A stretch of DNA of 33,465 nucleotides. Source: Planctomycetota bacterium (lineage in GTDB: Bacteria; Planctomycetota; Phycisphaerae; Phycisphaerales; Phycisphaeraceae). The notes below the pieces were generated by a model, which was not told the origin of the DNA, did no database searches, and saw only the letters and a list, made by a program, of their open reading frames with translations. The stretch is from positions 1 through 33,465 of the forward strand of contig JAJRRS010000042.1 of the NCBI GenBank assembly GCA_024279275.1, written 5' to 3'. Both the position numbers and the translations under genes were made by a program. Shown here piece by piece: positions 8,661 to 16,925 of the stretch (within the stretch, counting starts at the first letter, position 1; every line of letters starts with the position of its first letter).

Positions 8661-11083
8661 CAGACACCTGCCTTTCTGTTGAGTCCTGCTTTCAGTCGTG
8701 CCGCCGCCACCGCCGCCTGCCCAAGCGCCAGCCCGCCGTCGTTCGCCGGGACTTGCTCGTGAACCAGGACACGCAGGCCGCCCTCAGAAAGTCGGCCAAT
8801 CAGGCACTGTGTTAATCGCTCGTTACAGAACACACCGCCTGACAATGCAATCGTTGTGACACCCAATCGTCTTGATGCATCTTGCGCCGCATCCGCCAGT
8901 GCCCAGGCCAATTGATCGTGGAACAACGCCGCCAACGCTTCGACCGGCACGCCCTGCGCACGGCCCGCAACGATCGCGCCGGTCAAGGGCGAAAGGTCAA
9001 TCGTACCGGGGGTGCCGGGGGTGCCGGGTTCACCGGGAACGATGTGAAACAGCGGGCCACGTATCACGGGGACTTCGCATCGGTAGGCCGACGTTTCAAG
9101 GCGCATCGCCGCCTGAGCCTCGTAGTCATTGCGGGTTGATAGCCCAAGCAGTGCCGCCACACCGTCGAAGTATCGGCCCGCAGCGGTGCTGGTCGTGCAG
9201 TTGACGTTTCGCTTTAACATCCCCGCAAGCATCGCGCGTTCGTTGGGGTCTTTCACCAGCGTGGTTGCTGCAGGATGGTCCGCGAAGTCGTCGCCATAAA
9301 CCTGATGCAGCAGCGCCAACCCGCAACGCCGGGTGTCATGCGCTGCGGCATCACCACCCGCCAGATTGATCGGTCGCAGGTGCGATAGCCGCTTGAACGA
9401 AGTCAGATCGGCCAGCAACAACTCACCGCCCCAGCTTGTGCCATCAACTCCATACCCGACACCGTCACAGACCACAGCCAGCACCGGATCGGTTTCGCCG
9501 TGCTCCGCCATGACCGCTGCGGCGTGGGCGTGATGGTGTTGCACACCGATCAAAGGAACATCCAAATTCTTTGCCAGCACCTTCGCGTGTGAGGTGCCCA
9601 GGTACATCGGGTGCAGGTCGTGTGCGATCCACTGGGGCCGCACATCAAACAAACGCCACAGGTCGGCGATCGTTTCCTTGAAATGCTCGAAAACCTGCGT
9701 AAAACTCAGGTCGCCGATGTGTTGGCTCCGCCCAGCCCGGCCATCACGGACCAAGGCGCTCGTGTTCTTAAGTTCACCGCCCACGCACAGCCCCGGCAGA
9801 TCCCCCCCCACCGGCAACCGCAGCGATGTCGGCACAAACCCACGCGCCCGGCGGATCGGTAGTGGGCTTGCCCCCCCACTACCCATATCCAGAACCACCG
9901 AGTCATCAACACGTCGGCGGATCGGCCGATCGTGCCAGAGGATCGCGTCACACAGGCCGCCTAATTTTTCTATGGCCTCATCGTTGTCGATCGTCAGTGG
10001 TTCATCCGACGGGTTGGCACTGGTCATCACCAACGCATCAATCGCCGGGTCGATCTCGGCAAACAACAGGTGATGGATCGGCGTGTACGCCAGCATCACA
10101 CCCAGACGATGGCTGTCAGGTGCAACCGACGTTGCGATGTGGCCCCCCCGCCGACGCGGCGCAAGCACGATCGGCGCAGCAGCAGAACCCAACAGCAACT
10201 GGGCTTTTTTACTGAGGCTCACCAACCGTCCCGCCACCTCAACCGAACGACACATCACCGCAAACGGCTTAAAATCACGGCGTTTACCGTGTCGAAGACG
10301 TGCAACCGCCTTGGGGTCATCAGCACGCACCCCAAGATGGAATCCGCCGAGTCCCTTAACCGCAACGATCTTGCCGCCTGTCAATAGCGCCGTGCAAGAC
10401 GTGATCGGATCGCCGGGCAATAGAGCACCACGAGCATCGACCAACTCAACCACCGGCCCACAATCGTGGCATGCGATCGGTTGTGCGTGGTATCGGCGGT
10501 CAGACGGATCGGTGTATTCGTCCCGACAGCTCGAGCACATCGCAAAACTGCGCATCGTGGTGTCCGGGCGGTCGTAGGGCACACGGTCGATGATCGTGTA
10601 GCGCGGCCCGCAATCGGTGCAGTTGATTAATCCGTAACGGTGCCGCCGGTCGCGCGGCTCGGCCAACTCCTTGCGGCAAGCATCACAGACAGCGGAGTCT
10701 ACCGTGATCGCGGTCCGCGCTGAATCGTCCGCACACCCAGCGGGCACGGGGTCCAGGCTTTCACGGATATGGAAACTGTCTGAGCCGGATTCACAAACAG
10801 GCGGGACATCTTCAACCAGAACGCTGTCAATAAGTGCCAGGGGTGGCCGCTCGTCATCAAGGGCCCGTGAAAACCGCTTAAGTTGAGCAGCCGACCCCTG
10901 GGCTTCAACCGTGACACCCCGGGAATCATTAAGGACATACCCCCCAAGATTGAGCCTGTGAGCCAGGCGGTAGACAAAAGGCCGATACCCTACACCTTGT
11001 ACCTGTCCAAGAATGTGCCAGCGTCGTCGTAGACTTCTCAAGCTCGAATCAGCGGTGGGGCACAAGCCGCACCCCCATTTCAC
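8660..11083 (-). CDS. hypF: Carbamoyltransferase HypF
   Basis: A protein of about 807 residues that converts carbamoyl phosphate and ATP to a carbamoyl adenylate and transfers carbamoyl to HypE. Domains in order: acylphosphatase (GQVQGVGYRPF), a double zinc finger (CDAC, CTDC, CSSC, CHDC with the usual spacing), a YrdC-like domain (KGLGGFHLGVRADD), and a Kae1/TobZ-like domain with HHHAHAAAVMAEHG, CDGVGYG and LSGGVFCNERL. The reading frame continues to a GTG at 11110, but the promoter at 11118-11145 predicts transcription starting at about 11111. I therefore give the next in-frame GTG (11083), which has a weak AGGG upstream. TTG codons nearer the acylphosphatase domain are also possible. This is the first gene of the operon. 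Confidence 0.93.
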   Translation of the reverse strand: MKWGCGLCPTADSSLRSLRRRWHILGQVQGVGYRPFVYRLAHRLNLGGYVLNDSRGVTVEAQGSAAQLKRFSRALDDERPPLALIDSVLVEDVPPVCESGSDSFHIRESLDPVPAGCADDSARTAITVDSAVCDACRKELAEPRDRRHRYGLINCTDCGPRYTIIDRVPYDRPDTTMRSFAMCSSCRDEYTDPSDRRYHAQPIACHDCGPVVELVDARGALLPGDPITSCTALLTGGKIVAVKGLGGFHLGVRADDPKAVARLRHGKRRDFKPFAVMCRSVEVAGRLVSLSKKAQLLLGSAAAPIVLAPRRRGGHIATSVAPDSHRLGVMLAYTPIHHLLFAEIDPAIDALVMTSANPSDEPLTIDNDEAIEKLGGLCDAILWHDRPIRRRVDDSVVLDMGSGGASPLPIRRARGFVPTSLRLPVGGDLPGLCVGGELKNTSALVRDGRAGRSQHIGDLSFTQVFEHFKETIADLWRLFDVRPQWIAHDLHPMYLGTSHAKVLAKNLDVPLIGVQHHHAHAAAVMAEHGETDPVLAVVCDGVGYGVDGTSWGGELLLADLTSFKRLSHLRPINLAGGDAAAHDTRRCGLALLHQVYGDDFADHPAATTLVKDPNERAMLAGMLKRNVNCTTSTAAGRYFDGVAALLGLSTRNDYEAQAAMRLETSAYRCEVPVIRGPLFHIVPGEPGTPGTPGTIDLSPLTGAIVAGRAQGVPVEALAALFHDQLAWALADAAQDASRRLGVTTIALSGGVFCNERLTQCLIGRLSEGGLRVLVHEQVPANDGGLALGQAAVAAARLKAGLNRKAGV

Positions 11084-11117
11084 GGGCCCTGAGGCGGATA
11101 AACCGGACACTTATCTC

Positions 11118-11145
11118 AGTATAGAGAATCGGCCATCGATGTCAA
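11118..11145 (-). promoter_or_regulatory. Sigma70-type promoter of the hypF-hyd-nifJ operon
   Basis: On the minus strand TTGACA (11140-11145) and TATACT (11118-11123) are separated by 16 bases. This matches the housekeeping consensus at 11 of 12 positions. The DNA just upstream is AT-rich and could act as an UP element. No other promoter as good is seen before nifJ, and the following eleven genes are tightly spaced, so this probably drives the whole unit. Confidence 0.75.
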
Positions 11146-11161
11146 GACCTATATATCTTTT

Positions 11162-11197
11162 GTACTTTCGTACCCAAATATTGCCCGATCCCGGGAT
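11162..11197. promoter_or_regulatory. Two short palindromes upstream of the operon promoter
   Basis: GTACTTTCGTAC (11162-11173) and the perfect 10-mer ATCCCGGGAT (11188-11197) lie about 17-52 bases upstream of the -35 box, where activators often bind. They are visible dyads only; no regulator family is recognised from them. Confidence 0.25.
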
Positions 11198-11269
11198 GGA
11201 GACATAGCGACCGGGGCCGAATCTTGGGTGATTACAAGGGTGGCCGGTTCGCTTCTGGTTAAATGCTGG

Positions 11270-11869
11270 TTATTCCTGGCCCGGGGCCGGGGGCGGGGGC
11301 GGGGGTTGGGTTTGGCCCGTGGGAATGCTCAACGGTCGGCTGGCCATGGTGCGCAACAGTTCCAGGGCCGGCTGCGGGTTTGCCTCGCGAAGACGCTCAA
11401 ACATCGCTTCGCCCCGAGCCATGATCTGTTCTTCCTCTTCATAGTAAGGATAGGATTTGCGGGTGTCCGCATCCTTATAAGTCACCCGCCGCTGCGGCCA
11501 GCTATCGCCGGAGGCGAAATCGTGGAGGATCACGATGCGATCAGGTACGCTGGCCTGAGCCAGACCCACAAGATCGCCGTCGTCTGCGGTATACATCACA
11601 AAGCTCGGCGGCGGCGACGTCCGGGGAAGCGTACCGAAAAAGGCATTCTCGATGGAGGGCTTGCCGGGGTTATCGACGTGGTAATGCAAAGAAAGTGTCC
11701 GCTGTGAATTAGGCTTGACGGTGACACGGATGCCTCTGCCGTCGCCCATGTCCAGTTCCTGAATCTGCACCGGCTCGGGGGCCGTACTCTTGCGGAGGCG
11801 CATGACCAACGGCACAGACATCATCATCAGAAGCACAAAGATAATCAGCGGGATCAGCCGAGGGTTCAT
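11270..11869 (-). CDS. Hypothetical membrane-anchored protein with proline-rich C-terminus
   Basis: A 199-residue protein not recognised as a known family. Residues about 5-23 (LIPLIIFVLLMMMSVPLVM) form one membrane segment followed by RLRK, so the rest could face either side; no signal-peptidase site is obvious. The middle has beta-rich character with SLHYHVDNPGKPS and a charged YYEEEEQIMARGEAMFERL helix. The C-terminus is a PPPPPPAPGQE tail. It stands between the terminator of the polysaccharide cluster and the hydrogenase promoter, on the same strand as both, so it is probably its own unit. No good ribosome-binding site is visible before the 11869 ATG. Confidence 0.6.
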   Translation of the reverse strand: MNPRLIPLIIFVLLMMMSVPLVMRLRKSTAPEPVQIQELDMGDGRGIRVTVKPNSQRTLSLHYHVDNPGKPSIENAFFGTLPRTSPPPSFVMYTADDGDLVGLAQASVPDRIVILHDFASGDSWPQRRVTYKDADTRKSYPYYEEEEQIMARGEAMFERLREANPQPALELLRTMASRPLSIPTGQTQPPPPPPAPGQE

Positions 11870-11880
11870 CCCGATACGAT

Positions 11881-11902
11881 AGACGTTTTACCGCCGACGT
11901 CT
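11881..11902. promoter_or_regulatory. Inverted repeat in the leader of the 11270-11869 gene
   Basis: AGACGT and ACGTCT form a perfect 6-base inverted repeat with a 10-base loop, ending 11 bases before the ATG at 11869. It could be an operator or an mRNA hairpin that limits initiation. Only the symmetry supports it. Confidence 0.25.
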
Positions 11903-11930
11903 AGCGCCGAGGCTCGCCGCATCAGCACGC

Positions 11931-11959
11931 AAAGAAAAAGAGCCTCATCCCTGAGGCTC
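11931..11959 (-). terminator. Rho-independent terminator of the polysaccharide cluster
   Basis: On the minus strand GAGCCTCA, loop GGGA and TGAGGCTC form a perfect 8-bp stem followed directly by TTTTTCTTT. It lies 60 bases after the stop of the last glycosyltransferase gene (12019). Confidence 0.9.
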
Positions 11960-12018
11960 CTCTTTACATAGAGAGATTCTATTTTGTCCCGGCTCAGACC
12001 AGCTAAAACGGCAGGGTT

Positions 12019-12960
12019 TCAGGCCGCCCGTCTCGCAGGGGAATCGACACGCCCCGCTGCAGAATCCGCCGGATGCGACACGCCACACAGCAAAGTCTGG
12101 CGGTAGTGGTCGTTAGCCAACCACCAAGGCCGACGCAGCAACTGACGCCAAAGGTAGCCGCGTGACTGACTCGCCAACGTCTCGCAGCGTGCCAAGGTAT
12201 AAATCCGTCGGCGTTCATCAATATTGCTCCACAACGCATGGCGTTGCTCAAACGGCAAGCGGTCAGCATACCTAGCAGCAGCATCAATAAACTCCGTGCC
12301 ACTAAGCAACGTGTTCTTTACGCTGTGGCTGTGTGCGTGTTCGCGATGGGCTGAGAGCACCGTGGGGAGGATCGTGGGTGACAACCCCTGGGCGATCAGT
12401 CGGCAGTTCAATTCGTAGTCCCAGGCAAACCGCATCTGCGGATCGAATCGGCCATAGGAATCGAACACGCCTCGGCGATAAAACGTCGCGGAGCTGGGCA
12501 AAAATCCCGAGTCGTGCATCAGAAAACTCGCCAACCCGCTTGGACAGGTCGCGTTGAGTTGCCCCAACTGCTCATCCAACTCGCCGATACGCAGGCAGTG
12601 CCCCACCACCCAGGCGGGAGCATCCTTCTGCGTCATGCGCTTGGCGACACGGTCAAGCGTGCCCGGGAGGTAAAGGTCGTCAGCACTCAGGACAGCGATG
12701 ATGTCGCCGGTCGCACGCTGGATCGCCTGGTTGATTGCGTCAGCCGCCCCACCGTCAGGCTGGCTCTGACAATAAGCCAGATCGTTTTCATACAGCCCAA
12801 TGATCTCGGCGCTACGATCGGTCGATCCGCCATCGATCACGATGTATTCCAGATTGTCATAACCCTGATCCAGCACGCTGCAGATCGCGCGCTCAAGGTA
12901 ATCCGCCTGGTTAAGATTCGGGGTGATCACGGTGATGCGAGGCAAGGTCGTGTTTGGCAT
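12019..12960 (-). CDS. Family 2 glycosyltransferase (GT-A), last gene of cluster
   Basis: A 313-residue cytoplasmic GT2 enzyme. The N-terminus PRITVITPNLNQADYLERAI and then VIDGGSTDRSAEII form the nucleotide-sugar binding half. The metal-site region is AVLSADDLYLPGTL, with SADD in place of the usual DxDD. DYELNCRLIAQG fits the acceptor-side ED-type motif. It is a close paralogue of the next gene upstream (13468-14358): the N-termini match and both end in a xxRPWWL helix. AGGA is 7 bases before the ATG. The tail after GVSH looks disordered (PADSAAGRVDSPARRAA) and ends in Ala-Ala. The sugar donor and acceptor cannot be read from sequence. Confidence 0.88.
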   Translation of the reverse strand: MPNTTLPRITVITPNLNQADYLERAICSVLDQGYDNLEYIVIDGGSTDRSAEIIGLYENDLAYCQSQPDGGAADAINQAIQRATGDIIAVLSADDLYLPGTLDRVAKRMTQKDAPAWVVGHCLRIGELDEQLGQLNATCPSGLASFLMHDSGFLPSSATFYRRGVFDSYGRFDPQMRFAWDYELNCRLIAQGLSPTILPTVLSAHREHAHSHSVKNTLLSGTEFIDAAARYADRLPFEQRHALWSNIDERRRIYTLARCETLASQSRGYLWRQLLRRPWWLANDHYRQTLLCGVSHPADSAAGRVDSPARRAA

Positions 12961-13467
12961 GTCTGTTCCTTGAAGACGGTATCTCTACTACCCCCCTGTC
13001 CCTCTACCCCCGGGATCGACCCACCAGAGGGGCGACTTAACCACCCGACCGAAAAAATCGTCATAACCGTCATATCCCCACCCCCTCCTGCCGGGAATCA
13101 CAGCAAACACGCATTTCTTATCAAGCCCGGGTCGGTTTGTGACGATGCTGACGGCTGTGCGGCCACGGCGTACCCGCACTCGAGGCCTTCTCATGCCGAT
13201 AACCACAACCCTGGTATCCGCTGTAAAATGATGGCTGTTCCGGGCAAGCCCATTCACACACCACGCGAGGTGACCCGTGGATTGGCCACGGGGAAGTGTT
13301 CAGGCCCTCCCCCCCACGCACGATCTGGTGTATGAATTACCGCTCGGTGCAGAGCAATACGAGTTCTGCACGGCGAAGAACATGGACAGGGCATCGCAGG
13401 GGATCGTGCGGGTGACGAAACACTTGCCAAGACGCACTGACCCGACGACCCTGATGATGCGTAACGG
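12961..13467. other. 507-base gap inside the glycosyltransferase run
   Basis: No convincing gene is seen on either strand in this gap, while the neighbouring genes overlap or nearly touch. It contains a perfect 7-bp stem-loop CCCGTGG/CCACGGG (13274-13292) without a U-run, and C-rich tracts near 12990-13010 and 13309-13316. A weak minus-strand promoter candidate is TTGATA (13119-13124), 16 bases, TGTGAT (13097-13102), which could give the last glycosyltransferase its own transcript. Short frames here lack ribosome-binding sites and family resemblance. Confidence 0.4.
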
Positions 13468-14358
13468 TCAAGCCGCGAGACGATCATTGTGCCGGATGGC
13501 GTGGCGTATCTGCTGAGACAGCAGCCACCAGGGGCGTTTGATCACCTCGGACCATAGCCGGCCTTTGGATTCGTGGATCACACAGGCGCGACGCATGTAC
13601 CCCAGGCGGCGTTGGACACGCAGCCTCTGTAGCAGCGACAACGACCGGGCGTACCCACCCTCGACACGGATGTGCTCGCGGGTAAAGCCACTCGGTGCTG
13701 AACAACTCTTGCTCGATTCATGCAGGCGGTACGTCGCCAGATCCGTGTCCAGCAGCGTCGGCCTCCGCCCCGATTCGATCATCCTCAGCCAGAACTCGAA
13801 ATCCATGCAGTAGTGCAACGACTCGTCCAACAAGCCCAGGTGGTCGTGCACCGAGCGACGCCAGAACACACCAGGCTGGGGCAGATCGAACGGACGATCC
13901 TCGCCACGCAACAACACACCCGCCAAGGTAAAGTCGCCGCGTGGGTGTATGGTGTCGGTCACCTCGCCACGGGGATTTACCATCCGGCAACCGCCCGCGA
14001 CCCAGTCGTCCTGTGGGTGCATCGCAAAATGCCCGCCGATCTTTTCCAAAGCACCCGGCAGCAGTGTATCGTCCGAACAGAGCCAGCCGACGATCTCACC
14101 GTCCGCCCGAACGAGTCCTTTGTTGATTGCCTCGGTCTGGCCGTTGTCTTTTTCGATGATGGCGAAGTCGAGTTGCTCCCGGTAACGCTCGATGATTTCT
14201 GCCGATCCGTCGGTGGACCCGCCATCAATGATCCCATACTGAAGATTCGGATAGCCCTGGTCCAGCACGCTGTTGATCGTCTCCTCCAGATAGTCGGCCT
14301 GGTTGAAGCTAGGCGTGATGAGCGTGATGCGCGGCAACGGGGTAGTAGAGTTCGTCAT
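13468..14358 (-). CDS. Family 2 glycosyltransferase
   Basis: A 296-residue GT2 enzyme of the cluster. PRITLITPSFNQADYLEETI and IIDGGSTDGSAEIIERY are the nucleotide-binding motifs, and GWLCSDDTLLPGALEKI is the metal region. GVFWRRSVHDHLGLLDESLHYCMDFEFW is typical of GT2 enzymes that act on lipid-linked or surface glycans. It resembles the downstream 12019-12960 protein along most of its length, so the two probably arose by duplication. GAGGAGG lies 8 bases upstream of the ATG, which overlaps the preceding stop as ATGA. The C-terminus is RHNDRLAA. Confidence 0.9.
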   Translation of the reverse strand: MTNSTTPLPRITLITPSFNQADYLEETINSVLDQGYPNLQYGIIDGGSTDGSAEIIERYREQLDFAIIEKDNGQTEAINKGLVRADGEIVGWLCSDDTLLPGALEKIGGHFAMHPQDDWVAGGCRMVNPRGEVTDTIHPRGDFTLAGVLLRGEDRPFDLPQPGVFWRRSVHDHLGLLDESLHYCMDFEFWLRMIESGRRPTLLDTDLATYRLHESSKSCSAPSGFTREHIRVEGGYARSLSLLQRLRVQRRLGYMRRACVIHESKGRLWSEVIKRPWWLLSQQIRHAIRHNDRLAA

Positions 14359-15224
14359 GCTGCGAGCCTCCTCGGTTGAGGACGGATTGTTTTTTCTGTC
14401 ACGGTCGGCAACGCATGCTCTTTAGAGCGACCCGACGATGCACCTCGCCACTGGTAATAAAGCGTCAACCAGTTACTGGCGAGGGTGTACCCGAAGTAGA
14501 TTCCGCTGAGCAACCAGCCACGCAGCCCGATCCGCCAGCCATCGAAGTCCTTGAGTGTTTTCTTAAGCTCAACAAGCGGCGTGATGAACCCGCCACGAAA
14601 ACTAAACCGCGCTCCCCCAGCAACCATCGCCTCGGCCTCGGTGTGTGAGTACCGCACGAAATGCTTGTGCAATAGATCCATATACGAGTCGGACCAGTAG
14701 TGCTGCATGTGGTTGTCGCCGTTGTGCGGGATGCGCACGTCGTCCTGCCCGGGCTTGAGTTGACTGATGCGGTTGCAATAGGGCAGCAGGTCGCAACGAT
14801 CCCGATGAATCAGCCGTTGCTTGAATGTCAGTGTGCCCCAGACCGTGCCGGCGAGCCGTTTACCCTTGAAGTAGAACCACATCGGCAGACTAAACGCCCC
14901 GGCACCGGGATGCGCAACCATCGCCAGGCGGATGTCCTCAGCCAACGCTTGCGGTATCACCTCATCCGGATCGACCAACAAGACCCAGTCGTGGCTCGCC
15001 ATCTTCGCCGCTGCAACACGTGTCGGCTCAGCGATCGGGCAGGCCTCAACATGAAAGACCCTGTCCGCCAACTCGTGCGCGATGTCCAGCGACCCGTCGG
15101 ACGATTCCATGTCCACCGCAATAATTTCATCGCACCACCGCAACGCGCGCAAGCACCGCCCAAGGTGCTTCTTCTCGTTGCGGAAGATCACGATAGCGGT
15201 GATAGGCGGCAGGTGCGTCGGCAT
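14355..15224 (-). CDS. Family 2 glycosyltransferase, WaaE/KdtX-like
   Basis: A 289-residue GT2 enzyme of the type seen in lipopolysaccharide-core glucosyltransferases: PPITAIVIFRNEKKHLGRCL, then WCDEIIAVDMESSDGSLDIA, and the DxD-like motif VLLVDPDEVIP. A later segment (WFYFKGKRLAGTVWG) and a GWLLSGIYFGYTLASNWLTLYY stretch suggest membrane association, as in related enzymes. AGGGA is 8 bases before the ATG. The last 25 or so residues (from SSGRSKEHALP) are low-complexity and polar and end RRLAA. Substrates are not determinable; transfer to a growing surface oligosaccharide is the likely role. Confidence 0.88.
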   Translation of the reverse strand: MPTHLPPITAIVIFRNEKKHLGRCLRALRWCDEIIAVDMESSDGSLDIAHELADRVFHVEACPIAEPTRVAAAKMASHDWVLLVDPDEVIPQALAEDIRLAMVAHPGAGAFSLPMWFYFKGKRLAGTVWGTLTFKQRLIHRDRCDLLPYCNRISQLKPGQDDVRIPHNGDNHMQHYWSDSYMDLLHKHFVRYSHTEAEAMVAGGARFSFRGGFITPLVELKKTLKDFDGWRIGLRGWLLSGIYFGYTLASNWLTLYYQWRGASSGRSKEHALPTVTEKTIRPQPRRLAA

Positions 15225-15244
15225 GGCGGATTCCCTGTTTCCTA

Positions 15245-16120
15245 TCAGGCGGCTTTGGCAAAATTACAAGCGACTCGTTTAACGAACTGCGCCCGCGTCT
15301 CGTAAGCACTGGGGATGATCCACGCATCGTCTATGCTGCGATCGGTCGGGTGCGCGGTATGAAGCACACGTTGATCGACGCGCGCCAGACGGACACGCGC
15401 AGCATCAAAACGTGTTCGGGTATAGACCGCATTGACACCCACCACCCGCGCCATGCGGTAGCCGTAAGGCGTGAGATAATCCCCCAATTCAGACAACGCC
15501 TGGGGGTCATCTGCTTCGATGATGAGGATGCGTGGCCGCCAGTAATCGAGATCTAATCCACGCAGTGCATCGATCTCACCGCCTTCGATGTCGATGGACA
15601 CCAGCTCGATCCCCTGCGGCGCGTGGGCCTCGTACAGCATGTCGTCAAGCGTCCGCACCGGAACATCGACCACGTCGTACCCTTGGAACCAGTGCCCGAA
15701 GCGCTCTTTCATTTCCTTTTCGCTACGCGGATTCAGGCTGGACAGATCACCACGCGGATCGGCGTAGAAAGGCAGCGTCTTCCCGTTGGAGTCCGGCCCC
15801 GCGGCGGCGGCGTGAACCACCGTACTGCCCGGCCGGTGCCGTCGAACATAATCGACAAAACCCGGATGCGCCTCGACACACAGGCCATGCCAACCACGCT
15901 GCTCGAAAGCGAGCGTGTTGGAGAACCGCTTGCCATCGATCATCCCAACCTCGATGAAGTAACGCGGCCCCTTGGACCCGCTAAGCGTTTTCCAGGCGAC
16001 GATGTCTTCGCCGTGCTGCGAAAAGAACGCGGGGGCTTCAAGAGCCGTGTGTCCATCAGGCTGCTTGTGCTGATGATCGGGTATTGCAAGATGGGTTGGC
16101 ATGTCTTTTTTATTTTCCAT
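15245..16120 (-). CDS. FkbM-family SAM-dependent methyltransferase
   Basis: A 291-residue methyltransferase with the FkbM architecture: FFSQHGEDIVAWKTL, then the SAM-binding stretch FIEVGMIDGKRFSNTLAFE (Met where Gly-Ala is usual), GWHGLCVEAHPGFVDYV, and ELVSIDIEGGEIDALRGLDL. Members in such clusters usually O-methylate sugars of exported glycans, often as capping modifications. AGGAG is 8 bases before the ATG. A second FkbM gene lies 12 bases upstream in the operon. The C-terminus is CNFAKAA. Confidence 0.88.
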   Translation of the reverse strand: MENKKDMPTHLAIPDHQHKQPDGHTALEAPAFFSQHGEDIVAWKTLSGSKGPRYFIEVGMIDGKRFSNTLAFEQRGWHGLCVEAHPGFVDYVRRHRPGSTVVHAAAAGPDSNGKTLPFYADPRGDLSSLNPRSEKEMKERFGHWFQGYDVVDVPVRTLDDMLYEAHAPQGIELVSIDIEGGEIDALRGLDLDYWRPRILIIEADDPQALSELGDYLTPYGYRMARVVGVNAVYTRTRFDAARVRLARVDQRVLHTAHPTDRSIDDAWIIPSAYETRAQFVKRVACNFAKAA

Positions 16121-16132
16121 GGATATATCTCC

Positions 16133-16909
16133 TCACGCGGCCTTTGCCGGTGCGATCGTATTGGCCTCGCGATCCTGAACATATAGCGCGTCACCGGAAC
16201 CGATGTGACCGCCCGGCAGGTGCGTGCAGAGGTTGTAGAGGTTAAAGAGCTTGTAGCCCCGGCTCCGCATGAAGGAATCGATCTCGCCAAACGTCGCCGA
16301 CCCTTCGTAAAACGGAACGAAGTTGACCTCGATATAAACGCACGCAACCCCCTGCCTCAGAATCCTCTCAGCACCGCGCAATGCTTCCAATTCGTATCCC
16401 TGCAGGTCCAGCTTGATGACATCTACACCTTTGAGATTCGAACGATCAAACCAATCGTCCAACGATGTTGCCTGTAATTCCCGAACCTCCTTCACCCTCG
16501 TGGCAGCGTCGAAATACAGCTCACAATTTCCGTTGCGCGGGAGGACCGAGCTGGTCATCGGTGAATCATTGATGAACATCTTCAGCGTTTGCGTCTTGCT
16601 CGACAACGCCAACTGATGCCGTTCGCCCGGTGCGTCCGCCAGGTTCGCCTCGAGCTGGGGAAACAAGTCGGCGTTAGGCTCAAAGGCGTAGACCTCAAGC
16701 CCGGGGAAACGCCCAAGAAACTGCCTCGCCACCTGACCATCGTGCGCCCCGCCATCGACGTAAACCAGGCCGACCTTGTCATCGGGCAGATTCTGGGCGA
16801 TCGCGTCCATCCAGTTGTGCGGAGAGTAGGCTGTGCTGGTCGGGTTTCGCCACCGAGACCACGCCGCCAACACTCGCCAGTAATATTGTTTCATCGTCGT
16901 CAGGTTCAT
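16133..16909 (-). CDS. Second FkbM-family methyltransferase
   Basis: A 258-residue methyltransferase. Key motifs are LVYVDGGAHDGQVARQFL (SAM loop), LEVYAFEPNADLFPQLEANL and VDVIKLDLQGYELEALRGAE, followed by VYIEVNFVPFYEGSATFGEI. Several in-frame ATGs occur (16921, 16915, 16909). I prefer 16909, with GAGG 6 bases upstream, and 16921 is the main alternative. Starts further upstream would run into the preceding gene. It shares only the FkbM core with the neighbour at 15245-16120, so they probably methylate different positions or sugars. The C-terminus is TIAPAKAA. Confidence 0.88.
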   Translation of the reverse strand: MNLTTMKQYYWRVLAAWSRWRNPTSTAYSPHNWMDAIAQNLPDDKVGLVYVDGGAHDGQVARQFLGRFPGLEVYAFEPNADLFPQLEANLADAPGERHQLALSSKTQTLKMFINDSPMTSSVLPRNGNCELYFDAATRVKEVRELQATSLDDWFDRSNLKGVDVIKLDLQGYELEALRGAERILRQGVACVYIEVNFVPFYEGSATFGEIDSFMRSRGYKLFNLYNLCTHLPGGHIGSGDALYVQDREANTIAPAKAA

Positions 16910-16925
16910 CGTCATCCTCATATGG

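Noticed and set aside
13274-13292. Stem-loop CCCGTGG-ATTGG-CCACGGG as a terminator
   Set aside because: The stem is perfect but neither side is followed by a U-run, so it does not fit an intrinsic terminator.
12514-13335. Long plus-strand frame of about 270 codons across the last glycosyltransferase and the following gap
   Set aside because: Most of it is antisense to a clear GT2 gene, it matches no family, and it has no convincing ribosome-binding site; such shadows are common in GC-rich DNA.
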